From Methylovulum psychrotolerans (lineage in GTDB: Bacteria > Pseudomonadota > Gammaproteobacteria > Methylococcales > Methylomonadaceae): 64,000 nucleotides of DNA. This document shows positions 51,857 to 59,916 of the stretch, piece by piece. How positions within the stretch are numbered: the first letter of the stretch is position 1; every line of letters starts with the position of its first letter. The notes under the pieces are model-generated. The model was not told the DNA's origin and searched no databases. It saw only the letters and a program-made list of their open reading frames with translations. The translations under genes were made by a program, and so were the position numbers. The stretch spans positions 44,326 through 108,325 of the forward strand of contig NZ_PGFZ01000010.1 of assembly GCF_002923755.1 (NCBI RefSeq), in the 5' to 3' direction.

Positions 51857-53343
51857 CAGTGGTTAACCAAACGCCGTAAATGCGGCATCAGATCACTGGC
51901 AAGCAAGCCGCGCTCACCGTCTTGCATCGCAGCCATATCGGCGGCTTTACCGTGGATATACACGCCTTGCTGGGCGGCATCTTTTAACGAAAAACCTTGT
52001 GCCAACAATCCGGCTATAACGCCGCACAGCGCGTCCCCCATACCGCCTGAAGCCATGCCCGGATTACCGCTAGTGGATACGCCAATATCATCGGCGGTGG
52101 CGATTAACGTACCCGCCCCCTTAAGGATGGCGATGCCGCCATATTTTTTTTGGACATTGGCGACCACCGTAAAACGGTCTTCTTTTATTTTCGCTATGGG
52201 CAAGTTCATCAACCGTGCGGCCTCGCCGACATGCGGGGTCAAGATACTCCGGTAAGGGGTCAGCAGCAGATTGTTATGTGCAGCCGGAATTTTCGCCAGA
52301 ATATTGAGGGCATCAGCATCAATCACCGATACCTTCCGGGAATGGATCACCGCCAATAACAATTCCTTTGCCCAATGGCTTTGGCCTAGGCCGGGGCCGA
52401 TAACGACTACATTGGCTTTTTCCAACAGGCTGGTCAGTTGCTCGGCATTATCGACACCGTGACACATCAGCTCAGGGCGGTGGACACTGATAAATCCGGT
52501 ATGCTCTTTACGCGTGGCGACACTCACCAAACCCGCCCCCACCCGCAAAGCGGCTTCCGACGCTAACATTACCGCCCCAATATAGCCACGGTCGCCACCA
52601 ATCACCAGCACATGACCATTTTTGCTTTTATGTATACAGCGGTCACGGCGCGGAAAAGTCTTCGGTAAGACCCGATACACCGTGGATTGCACATCCTGAA
52701 AGACTTCTTCCGGCACATCCAATGAGGCATAAATAATGTCCCCACAATATTCCGCCGCCTCTCCTGTCAGCAAACCCCGTTTCAGGCCAATAAAAGTCAC
52801 CGTACAATCGGCCTTAACGGCTGCTGCCAGGACGGTTCCGGTATTGGCATTCAGGCCGGACGGCAAGTCTACCGAAATCACCGGGCTGGCGCTGTCATTA
52901 ATCGCTTGGATAGCCGCCAGATACTGGCCAGTCACCGGCCTGTCCAGTCCGGTGCCGAATAACGCATCGACAATAACATCCGCGTTTATAGGCTGCCCCA
53001 AACTGAACGTGCTGACGCTACCGTGTGCCGCCCTATAGTGTTGGTAGGCGGTTAACGCATCCCCTTTCAACACATCCGGGCTAACCAAAGCGTAAACGTC
53101 AACGGACAAACCCGCTGACAAAGCCAACGCGGCGGCAATATAGCCGTCCCCGGCATTATTGCCTGCCCCACAAAAAACCGCAACTGTCCGCGCGTGCCGC
53201 CATTTTTTATGCAGTTGGGCAAAAACGGCGGCACCGGCTTTAGTCATCAGCGCAAAACCGGAAATGCCCCGCTGATGGATAAGCCGCTGTTCGAGTTCCT
53301 GAATTTGTGCCGTGTTGTACAGTGTCGGCGGTAGTGTTTGCAT
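51856..53343 (-). CDS. nnr: NAD(P)H-hydrate repair enzyme, fused epimerase/dehydratase
   Basis: This bifunctional enzyme repairs damaged NADH and NADPH hydrates. The N-terminal YjeF_N epimerase half has AVFCGAGNNAGDGYIAA, DVIVDALFGTGLDRPV and VDLPSGLNANTG. The C-terminal dehydratase half has HVLVIGGDRGYIGAVMLA, GPGLGQSHWAKELL, DADALNIL, LTPHVGEAARL and SGNPGMASGGMGDALCGVIAG. The length is 495 residues. It is first in the five-gene nnr-tsaE-amiB-mutL-miaA series. ATG 53343 is the only start close to the fold. Confidence 0.96.
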   Translation of the reverse strand: MQTLPPTLYNTAQIQELEQRLIHQRGISGFALMTKAGAAVFAQLHKKWRHARTVAVFCGAGNNAGDGYIAAALALSAGLSVDVYALVSPDVLKGDALTAYQHYRAAHGSVSTFSLGQPINADVIVDALFGTGLDRPVTGQYLAAIQAINDSASPVISVDLPSGLNANTGTVLAAAVKADCTVTFIGLKRGLLTGEAAEYCGDIIYASLDVPEEVFQDVQSTVYRVLPKTFPRRDRCIHKSKNGHVLVIGGDRGYIGAVMLASEAALRVGAGLVSVATRKEHTGFISVHRPELMCHGVDNAEQLTSLLEKANVVVIGPGLGQSHWAKELLLAVIHSRKVSVIDADALNILAKIPAAHNNLLLTPYRSILTPHVGEAARLMNLPIAKIKEDRFTVVANVQKKYGGIAILKGAGTLIATADDIGVSTSGNPGMASGGMGDALCGVIAGLLAQGFSLKDAAQQGVYIHGKAADMAAMQDGERGLLASDLMPHLRRLVNH

Positions 53344-53583
53344 AAAATTATTTTGTTAAAATGACCGCAGAATAATCCAATTCCCAACAAGTCCGGCATT
53401 TTTGCCGTTTTGGGTTTTCAAAGACATTTTTTATGATACATTAAAGACCGCTAAGATGCTTATAAGGCCTAAAACCCTTTTAGGCGCTTGGCAATGAATG
53501 ATATGGGATTGGATATCCAAACAATTTGTTTCATGTCCATTCCTTAAGCAACTTATAACTATAAAGAATCCTGAGGAAAACCC

Positions 53584-54156
53584 ATGAGTAACGTATTAAA
53601 TGAAGTGCTGCTGGCAAACCGCGGTTACGCGGCCAGTTTTGACAAAGGCGACCTGCCTATGCCTCCAGGACGGCGTTTTGCCATTTTGACCTGTATGGAC
53701 GCACGACTGGACCCTGCCAAATATGCCGGCTTGTCAGAAGGCGACGCGCATGTTATCCGTAATGCGGGTGGCCGAGCCAGTGATGATGCCATACGCTCCT
53801 TGGTCATTTCCTACAAACTGCTCGGTACCCGCGAATGGTTTGTTATCCACCATACCGATTGCGGCATGGAAACCTTCACAGACGACATTATGCGCGGCTT
53901 ACTGGCCTCCAGCTTAAAAACCGCCTCAGTTGACGAACACGGCTGGCATGACTGCTGCGAAGGCCCAGGCTCCGCCGAAGCCAACCACATTAGCTGGCTG
54001 ACCATTAAAGACCAAGCCCAAAGCGTTTTAGAAGATGTCCAACGCATTAAAGCACATCCCTTAGTGCCTAGCGACATTCCGGTTTACGGCTATATTTATG
54101 ACGTTAAATCAGGCCGCCTGATCGAAGTGCCGGAAGCCACCGCCGCCGGCAAATAA
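53584..54156 (+). CDS. Beta-carbonic anhydrase
   Basis: This zinc enzyme interconverts CO2 and bicarbonate. Ligands are visible as Cys37 with the Asp39-Arg41 dyad ([10 protein letters not shown]), then His90 and Cys93 in [26 protein letters not shown] is the usual second motif. The length of 190 residues matches the short bacterial beta class. CTGAGGAAAACCC lies before ATG 53584, a strong ribosome site. It stands alone, opposite to the nnr series. In a methylotroph it may serve carboxylation or pH balance (inference). Confidence 0.93.
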   Translation: MSNVLNEVLLANRGYAASFDKGDLPMPPGRRFAILTCMDARLDPAKYAGLSEGDAHVIRNAGGRASDDAIRSLVISYKLLGTREWFVIHHTDCGMETFTDDIMRGLLASSLKTASVDEHGWHDCCEGPGSAEANHISWLTIKDQAQSVLEDVQRIKAHPLVPSDIPVYGYIYDVKSGRLIEVPEATAAGK

Positions 54157-54192
54157 GGCAAAAGCAGCCGTGCCGGCATTAGTGCCGCACGG

Positions 54193-54480
54193 CTACTCTT
54201 TATCGATCCATTCCTCTAAGGCCGCAATGATGCTCTTCGCTTGGTCTTTGCTGGAAATATTAAACTTGGATTTTTGCTGATATTCCCCGTTGCGTTTTTG
54301 GTAACGGCGGATAGTATATTTATCCGGGCCGTATTCTTCCTTAGCGCGGTTCCAATCCTGATAACGGTACATCACCGTCGCCCAAGCCCCCTTGGTCAAA
54401 ACTTTTTTATCCAGTTCCTTAACGGTCTCAATATCGCCGTCCTGATAACTTACCGTCAATTCATCTACTGTTTCAGCCAT
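54193..54480 (-). CDS. Hypothetical protein, 95 residues
   Basis: No named family is recognised. The protein is charged and starts MAETVDELTVSYQDGDIETV. A middle stretch KGAWATVMYRYQDWNRAKEEY and a C-terminal acidic helix (SIIAALEEWIDKE) follow. It has no signal peptide or membrane segment. GAGG lies nine bases before ATG 54480, a strong ribosome site that decides the start over a Met four codons earlier. It converges on the carbonic anhydrase and lies 73 bp after the beta-propeller gene on the same strand. Confidence 0.65.
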   Translation of the reverse strand: MAETVDELTVSYQDGDIETVKELDKKVLTKGAWATVMYRYQDWNRAKEEYGPDKYTIRRYQKRNGEYQQKSKFNISSKDQAKSIIAALEEWIDKE

Positions 54481-54553
54481 GTTATTCCTCAACTATTACC
54501 AAATGGTTCGGAGTCTATCATATCGCCCGGCAATATCCGCTTAAAAAACGGCG

Positions 54554-55507
54554 TTATTTGCCGATAAATTGCCCAAAAGCCCGGCTGCCCTCACCCGTCT
54601 TAACCGTCTTAATGACACGCAAGGTTTGCGCGTCCACAACCGAGACAGAATTGTCAAACCAATTGGCGACATAGACATGGCGGTCATCAGGATGGGTACT
54701 GATACCTTCCGGCTTTTCGCCGACCGGCACCAAACCTATCGCCGTCAAGGTGGCGGTATCAATCACCGACACCGAGCCGTCGTCTTGGTTAGTCACCAAC
54801 AAACGGCTGTCATTTAAAGCCAACGCCGCCGCATAAGGCAACATGCTGACCTTAACCGTCGCCAACACCTGCATCCGCCGGGCATCCAGCACCGTCACAT
54901 CATCACTTTGCACATTAGCGGCATACAAGCGCTCGCCACGGCTATCTAAGGTCAAACCAAACGGATGCTTACCCACCGCCACAGTTTGCTTCACCGTGCC
55001 GCTGCCCAAATCCACCTTACTGACCGAATTGTCCAAACGGTTCGCCACATACAGCCAACGGTTATCGGGACTGACCGCCAAGCCGGACGGCGATTGCCCC
55101 ACAGCAATGGTTTGCACCACCTTAAGGCTAGCGGCATCGACCACCCCGACGCTATTATTATACCAATCGGCGACATAAATACGGCGGCTATCCGGGCTAA
55201 CGGCAATGCCCAACGCCCCGTCACTGACCTTAACCTCCGCCACCAACGCGCGTTGCGCGGTGTCGATAACGGCAAAACCGTGCGCTTCCGGGGTGCTGAC
55301 ATAACAGCGCTTACCGTCGGGGGCAACTGCCACCCCGGCAGGCTTACCCGGCACGGCAACCGTCGCCACCACCTCACCCACCGCCGTATCAATAATAGAG
55401 ACGCTATCGCCCAACTGATTGCTGATATAAGCAAACGGGGCGGCAACCGCCGCAGACGTAAAAAAAGCGGTAGCTATTGCTACCGCTTGCACAAGCTTAG
55501 CCCGCAC
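54554..55507 (-). CDS. YVTN-type beta-propeller protein, exported
   Basis: This exported protein of 317 residues has a signal peptide ending near residue 22 (AAVA, then APFAY). The mature part is about seven repeats of some 42 residues with the YVTN pattern, for example RRIYVADWYNNSVGVVD, RWLYVANRLDNSVSKVD and RHVYVANWFDNSVSVVD. Such propellers often accompany PQQ- or cytochrome-linked oxidation, and several are found near methanol-oxidation genes. No catalytic residue is evident. It lies 8 bp downstream of the MxaD-like gene, so both are probably one transcript. Confidence 0.87.
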   Translation of the reverse strand: MRAKLVQAVAIATAFFTSAAVAAPFAYISNQLGDSVSIIDTAVGEVVATVAVPGKPAGVAVAPDGKRCYVSTPEAHGFAVIDTAQRALVAEVKVSDGALGIAVSPDSRRIYVADWYNNSVGVVDAASLKVVQTIAVGQSPSGLAVSPDNRWLYVANRLDNSVSKVDLGSGTVKQTVAVGKHPFGLTLDSRGERLYAANVQSDDVTVLDARRMQVLATVKVSMLPYAAALALNDSRLLVTNQDDGSVSVIDTATLTAIGLVPVGEKPEGISTHPDDRHVYVANWFDNSVSVVDAQTLRVIKTVKTGEGSRAFGQFIGK

Positions 55508-55515
55508 CGGATGGC

Positions 55516-56079
55516 CTATTTTTCAGCCAAGGCTTTCAAATTGGCCAAGCCACCTTTCAAAATCGCCGTAACGGCGGTATTGGCGGCTTCTTCGTTCATT
55601 TCCGCTGGCGGATTGTTGTTCATATAAGCGCGGTAGTAACCGGCTTTCCAAGAAACTACCGTTGCACCGCCTTTCGCTTCCACTTCAATGCTGGCCGCAT
55701 AGTTGTCCACTGGCAATACGGGTACTTTTTCGTCCACACCCGAATGGTTAATGGTCTTGACGGTGCTCATATCGATAATTTTATAGGCGTAAGACATATT
55801 TTTTTCGTCATACTTTTTCAGCTCTTCCGTGATAGTGCCGCCGGCATCCAAGGTCAACACGCGGACTGAGCCTTTATTGTTACCCTTATCGACAGTGGTG
55901 CTTTTAACGCCCGGCAACCAGGACATATCACCGTAATCTTTAATGATATGCCATACTTTTTCGGCAGGGGCGTTAATTGTCACTTCTTCTTCCGCTTTTT
56001 GGCGGACTGGGCCGTGGGCATTAGCAACCGCAGTAAACATGAGCATAGCTGAGAACCCCAATAAAGCAATTTTTTTCAT
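55516..56079 (-). CDS. MxaD-like SRPBCC protein, periplasmic
   Basis: This 187-residue protein has a signal peptide (MKKIALLGFSAMLMFTAVAN, cut at AHG) and one SRPBCC helix-grip domain. HGPVRQKAEEEVTINAPAEKVWHIIKDYGD and VVSWKAGYYRAYMNN are close to MxaD of methylotrophs. MxaD helps electron transfer between methanol dehydrogenase and cytochrome c in Methylobacterium. ATG 56079 is chosen since AGGAA sits at proper distance. It is followed at 8 bp by the beta-propeller gene. No dehydrogenase gene lies in the window. Confidence 0.82.
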   Translation of the reverse strand: MKKIALLGFSAMLMFTAVANAHGPVRQKAEEEVTINAPAEKVWHIIKDYGDMSWLPGVKSTTVDKGNNKGSVRVLTLDAGGTITEELKKYDEKNMSYAYKIIDMSTVKTINHSGVDEKVPVLPVDNYAASIEVEAKGGATVVSWKAGYYRAYMNNNPPAEMNEEAANTAVTAILKGGLANLKALAEK

Positions 56080-56257
56080 AGTCATTTCCTAGTGAGAACA
56101 AATAAACGCCCCATTATATGCCAACTACCCGCCGCAAGCATTAGTTGATGGTGTCTTTTCGTGGGTAATGCCCATAGATGGACTAAACAATCAATGGTTT
56201 ATGAAATACCCCTTATGCAAGCGGAAGGTAAAGGGCTTTAGGCCTTGCCGAATGGCT

Positions 56258-56387
56258 TAGGAACGCGCATGAAATAAAATCTGTTGTAAAAACGTTACAC
56301 GGTAACGTCACTACAGTTTTTAGCCTAATCGGGGGTATTTTTTGCCACTGAACTTAAATGGCAACATTATTTTATGCACGTTCCTTA
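56258..56387 (+). repeat. MITE-like inverted-repeat element, short copy 3
   Basis: The left end TAGGAACGCGCATGAAATAA and the right end ATTTTATGCACGTTCCTTA form inverted repeats like those of the element at 5838-6121. The interior is only about 90 bp and not evidently the same as copy 2, so it looks like an internally deleted or replaced form. It is the main content of the gap between the MxaD-like and GloVer genes (56080-56445). Confidence 0.7.
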
Positions 56388-56445
56388 ACCGGGCTTTTAG
56401 CCACTGCCACCCACAAAGTAGCCACAAACCGCTGAACTGTTACAC

Positions 56446-57702
56446 CTATGGGCTGACCTTAAATACCGTGCCAAAACCGTATTGGCCTCCTGAGTTGGTT
56501 GCCCCATAGAGATTACCTAAGGCATCCCGCACCAGTCCGGCAAAAGGAGATTTCCCGTTGGTACCGTCAAAATCAACCAGGGTCGCTAATGTCCACGCCG
56601 TTTGTCCGGTCACGGGCGGCGACAGCTTGAAAACAGTACCAAAATCGTCGTCAGCACCGCCGATAAAGGCTGTGCCATAAAGGTTGCCGGATGCATCCCT
56701 CAGCAGCGGCGCAAAGGGGTAGTGGCCGCTGGTCGCGGTAAAATCGGCCAGTGTGGTCAGCCTCCAGGTGGTTTTGCCCGGCAAGGGCGGCGACAGTTTG
56801 AACACCGTGCCTAAGCCGTTTGCCCCACCACGGGTGGTTGTGCCATAGAGGTGGCCGACTTTATCGGCCACCAATCCGGCAACCGGGAAATTCCCGTGTG
56901 TGCCGTCAAAATCAACCAGCGTGGTCAGCACCCATTCGCTCTGTCCGACCGCAGGCGGCGACAGCCGGAACACCGTGCCGTCATCGTCAACGCCGCCCCA
57001 CCAAGTTGTCCCGTACAGGTTGCCGGACGCGTCCATAATCAACCCACCAAACGGCAGGGTGCCGTTGGTGCCATTAAAGTTGACCAACGTACTCAGTGTC
57101 CAGCCTTTTTTTCCGGCGGCAGGCGGCGCTAGCCTGAACACGCTGCCGCCATGGCCTGCCCCACCATCAAATGTTGTACCGTAGAGGTTGCCGGACTTAT
57201 CCCTCAGCAAGCGGGCGGAAGATAAGGGGGCCTGTGTACTGTCAAAGTTGAACAGTGTAGTCCGCGTCCATTTGGTTTGCCCGACCGCAGGCGGGGCTAG
57301 CCGGAATATCGTGCCTACGCCGTTGGTGCCACCGCTGACGGTGACAGCGTACCAATTGCCGTCTTGGCCTTGCAGCAAAGGGCCTGGCTGATAACCGTCA
57401 CTAGGGCTGTTAAATTTGCTGAGCCGCGTTAACGTCCACGCGGTGTATTCGGGTGCTGGCGGCGACAGTTTGAGCACCGAGCCGGCATAGCCTAGGCCTT
57501 TTGCCGTCCCGTACAAACTGCCCGCCCCGTCCAATACCCATGTAGAATCAGGATAGGCACCGTTGTTGCCGTCAAAATCAAGCAGGGTGGTGAGTTGGGC
57601 AGCCTGCGCCCAATTTGGCAAGACCACGGCCATCAATAAGGGAACAGCGGCCAGTTTGCAACAGGCCCGCAACGTCGACAAGATATTCTTCTTTTTTTGC
57701 AT
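56446..57702 (-). CDS. Secreted GloVer-type tandem-repeat protein
   Basis: This 418-residue exported protein has a signal peptide ending near residue 35 (NWAQA, then AQLTT). Seven tandem units of about 52 residues follow. Each starts with a TLxDF-type strand, contains GNLYGTTxxGG, and ends GTVFKLSPP. This is the pattern named choice-of-anchor tandem repeat GloVer, predicted to form a beta-propeller-like surface protein. No anchor is visible at the C-terminus. GGGGAAATAT before ATG 57702 decides the start. Function is unknown. Confidence 0.82.
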   Translation of the reverse strand: MQKKKNILSTLRACCKLAAVPLLMAVVLPNWAQAAQLTTLLDFDGNNGAYPDSTWVLDGAGSLYGTAKGLGYAGSVLKLSPPAPEYTAWTLTRLSKFNSPSDGYQPGPLLQGQDGNWYAVTVSGGTNGVGTIFRLAPPAVGQTKWTRTTLFNFDSTQAPLSSARLLRDKSGNLYGTTFDGGAGHGGSVFRLAPPAAGKKGWTLSTLVNFNGTNGTLPFGGLIMDASGNLYGTTWWGGVDDDGTVFRLSPPAVGQSEWVLTTLVDFDGTHGNFPVAGLVADKVGHLYGTTTRGGANGLGTVFKLSPPLPGKTTWRLTTLADFTATSGHYPFAPLLRDASGNLYGTAFIGGADDDFGTVFKLSPPVTGQTAWTLATLVDFDGTNGKSPFAGLVRDALGNLYGATNSGGQYGFGTVFKVSP

Positions 57703-57870
57703 ATATTTCCCCTTAGGGTGATGATGGTTTACGCACAAAATTGGCTGGACGAAAAATAGACAGGTCGCTGCCTTAGGACAATCGCATTAAACATGTAGCA
57801 AGACAATTTATTAGGTTTTAATTGCTGCTGGGCAAAACTGTCCGAGTATGGCTTTCAGCACAAAACCCGG

Positions 57871-59916
57871 TCATAACTCTTCCTCAACAAGCCAACGCCC
57901 CAATACAGGGATATTCAGTTGGCCTTGCCCATCAATTAGCAGCCGCCGTTCCAGCCAACGGCGGGTACGCGAATCGGGAGCCGTGGTTTCACCCAGCGCC
58001 AGCATCTGCAAAGCCTCACGGGCGGATTCGGGGGCGGTGCCGTACAAATGGCGGAAATAATAGGCGCTTTGCTCCAATGCGCGGCACTCCACCGCTTCCA
58101 GATCAGCCAGCTCAGCGGTGCGGCACTGGGTTTCATTAAGGCGGCTGACCAAAAGACTACCGTACAACTGCACCAGATCGGGCTGGCCACCTGTACGCTG
58201 ATAGATACTTTCGGCCACGCCTAAGGGGATGGCCTCGGCGGGAAATACCGGAATGGGGCGGGTCAAAAGCCCTACCGTTGTCTGCCTATCCAAATGCCCG
58301 ATAGCTATTTCGCGGACATTAATGAAATGGTCGCTCCATAACTCTCCCCATTCCTCAAAGGGTGCGGCACCGGAAACCAGCAGCCGCACCCGCCGCTTGT
58401 GCTGGATGGTGGCTCGCAGCAAGCCCATGAATTGCAAGAGTTCCCGCTGCTCGCCGGGGAACAGGTCTTCCAGGCGTTCAAATTCGTCGATGCAAAGCAA
58501 TAAGCGCCGTTCACCGACAGCTGTTTCCAGTGCGTCCAGCCAGTCTTTGGCGGTCTCGAAAGGGGCCGTCAATAGGCGTTCCCGGTCTAAGGCAGGCAAT
58601 TCCAGTTGCCGGTCACGCCGGGCTTGGATACGGATCTGCCGATCCATGGCTCCGAACAACGCCGACAGACTATCTACGGGATTATCTTGAAGGTCGAACA
58701 ATACCACTACCGCATCCGGCAACATCGACGGCAGCATTTTAAGCAACGAGGTCTTGCCGCAACGGCGCGGCCCTAAAAGCGCCAAAGACGCGGCATTCCC
58801 GGCATCGGCCAGCAGCTCATCCACCCGCCGTACCAGATTTTCCCGCCCCCGAAAAACCTCCCGCCCCGTTTCCGGCTCCAGGGGATTCCCGGAGCGGAAG
58901 GGATTGGGCAATTGCTGTTCGGCGGCTTGTTCCGCCTCCCGCCGCAAAGCGGCCAGGGCGGTATGCCAAGCTGGCAGGATAGGCCGCAGTTCGCGGGCTA
59001 AAAAGGAGGAGGTATTGAGCAACTGGTTTTCCAGCGACTTAAAGGCCTTTTCTCCCCGTTCCAGATGGCCTAAACGGTGATAGGCGATCTTGGATTGCTG
59101 TGCCGCTTGGAGATAACGGGCCATTTCGGCCAAACCCGACAGCAGGGGGTCTGCACCCTCTACCCCCGGCAACCAATCCCCCTGAAGTTCCGCCGCCTCG
59201 GCAAAGCGGCTGGTGTGGGCATATTGGGCCAGTTCCCGCGCTTGCAAGCGGGCTAAAGCGATGCGGCCAAGCCGCTGCTGACCCGGCGCGATGGCGCAGG
59301 CATCAAGTGCCCGACGTGCCAAGGACGGGTCGGTTTCTGCTGTGAGTGTTATATGGCTGGCTAAGAAAGGCAAGGGAAAATAAATTAGCTCATGGTGCAG
59401 CACCGGAGACCAATTTAGGGTAGGCCGACCAGTGAAACGCTGGATGAAATACGAGAGGGATGCAGCCTGAATCTCCATAAGATAAAACGGCAACCGGATA
59501 TAAGCCACTCCCCAAGCCACTCCAAAAGCCACGCCCCCAGCCACGCCCAAAGCCACGCCCAAAGCCACGCCCCCAGCCACGCCCAAAGCCACGCCCAAAA
59601 CCACGCCCAAAGCCACGGCCAAAGCCACGCTCAAAGCCACGCCCAAGTAATCCACTACGAACCCGTAGGATTGGAGTGCCAAAACCAATGCGCCAGTTAA
59701 CAGTGGTATAGCCGTCACAAGCAATACAAACATCCGTAAGACAAAAGCCCGCCCCACCCCACCCCGCCGCCAAAGCCGCCAAGCGAATGCACCAGGCTCA
59801 TCAATCCCCAAAGCACGCAAACGCCTATGCAAGGTCACTGGCTGCATGAACAGCAGCCAGAGTAGTTCCCAATAGCCTGGTAAAGATACCTTCGGCTGTG
59901 TGCTGGCAATTTTCAT
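57871..59916 (-). CDS. Membrane-anchored STAND-like ATPase
   Basis: This protein of 681 residues has no specific family name that I know. An amphipathic N-terminus leads to hydrophobic helices (about residues 57-80), then 48 residues of V-A-L-G-type tetrapeptides (about 90-137) encoded by a 12-bp minisatellite. A helical region (about 140-340) follows. The ATPase part has Walker A GPRRCGKT (382-389) and Walker B LLLCIDEFERLEDLF. A winged-helix-like C-terminus ends RWLVEEEL. The overall form is of the AAA_16/STAND class used as switches in signalling and defence. The start at 59916 overlaps the preceding stop as ATGA. It is the second gene of a two-gene unit. Confidence 0.78.
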   Translation of the reverse strand: MKIASTQPKVSLPGYWELLWLLFMQPVTLHRRLRALGIDEPGAFAWRLWRRGGVGRAFVLRMFVLLVTAIPLLTGALVLALQSYGFVVDYLGVALSVALAVALGVVLGVALGVAGGVALGVALGVAGGVAFGVAWGVAYIRLPFYLMEIQAASLSYFIQRFTGRPTLNWSPVLHHELIYFPLPFLASHITLTAETDPSLARRALDACAIAPGQQRLGRIALARLQARELAQYAHTSRFAEAAELQGDWLPGVEGADPLLSGLAEMARYLQAAQQSKIAYHRLGHLERGEKAFKSLENQLLNTSSFLARELRPILPAWHTALAALRREAEQAAEQQLPNPFRSGNPLEPETGREVFRGRENLVRRVDELLADAGNAASLALLGPRRCGKTSLLKMLPSMLPDAVVVLFDLQDNPVDSLSALFGAMDRQIRIQARRDRQLELPALDRERLLTAPFETAKDWLDALETAVGERRLLLCIDEFERLEDLFPGEQRELLQFMGLLRATIQHKRRVRLLVSGAAPFEEWGELWSDHFINVREIAIGHLDRQTTVGLLTRPIPVFPAEAIPLGVAESIYQRTGGQPDLVQLYGSLLVSRLNETQCRTAELADLEAVECRALEQSAYYFRHLYGTAPESAREALQMLALGETTAPDSRTRRWLERRLLIDGQGQLNIPVLGRWLVEEEL
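59504..59647 (-). repeat. 12-bp minisatellite inside the membrane ATPase gene
   Basis: Twelve units of exactly 12 bp follow one another, with consensus GCCACGCCCAAA on the plus strand. Most units differ by one to three bases; some carry CCA at the end. They keep the reading frame and encode repeated four-residue units such as GVAL and GVAG in the hydrophobic segment. Confidence 0.95.

Noticed and set aside
59390-59782. Glycine-rich RGFGRGFGRG protein on the minus strand
   Set aside because: It is another frame of the 12-bp minisatellite inside the membrane ATPase gene and has no ribosome site.
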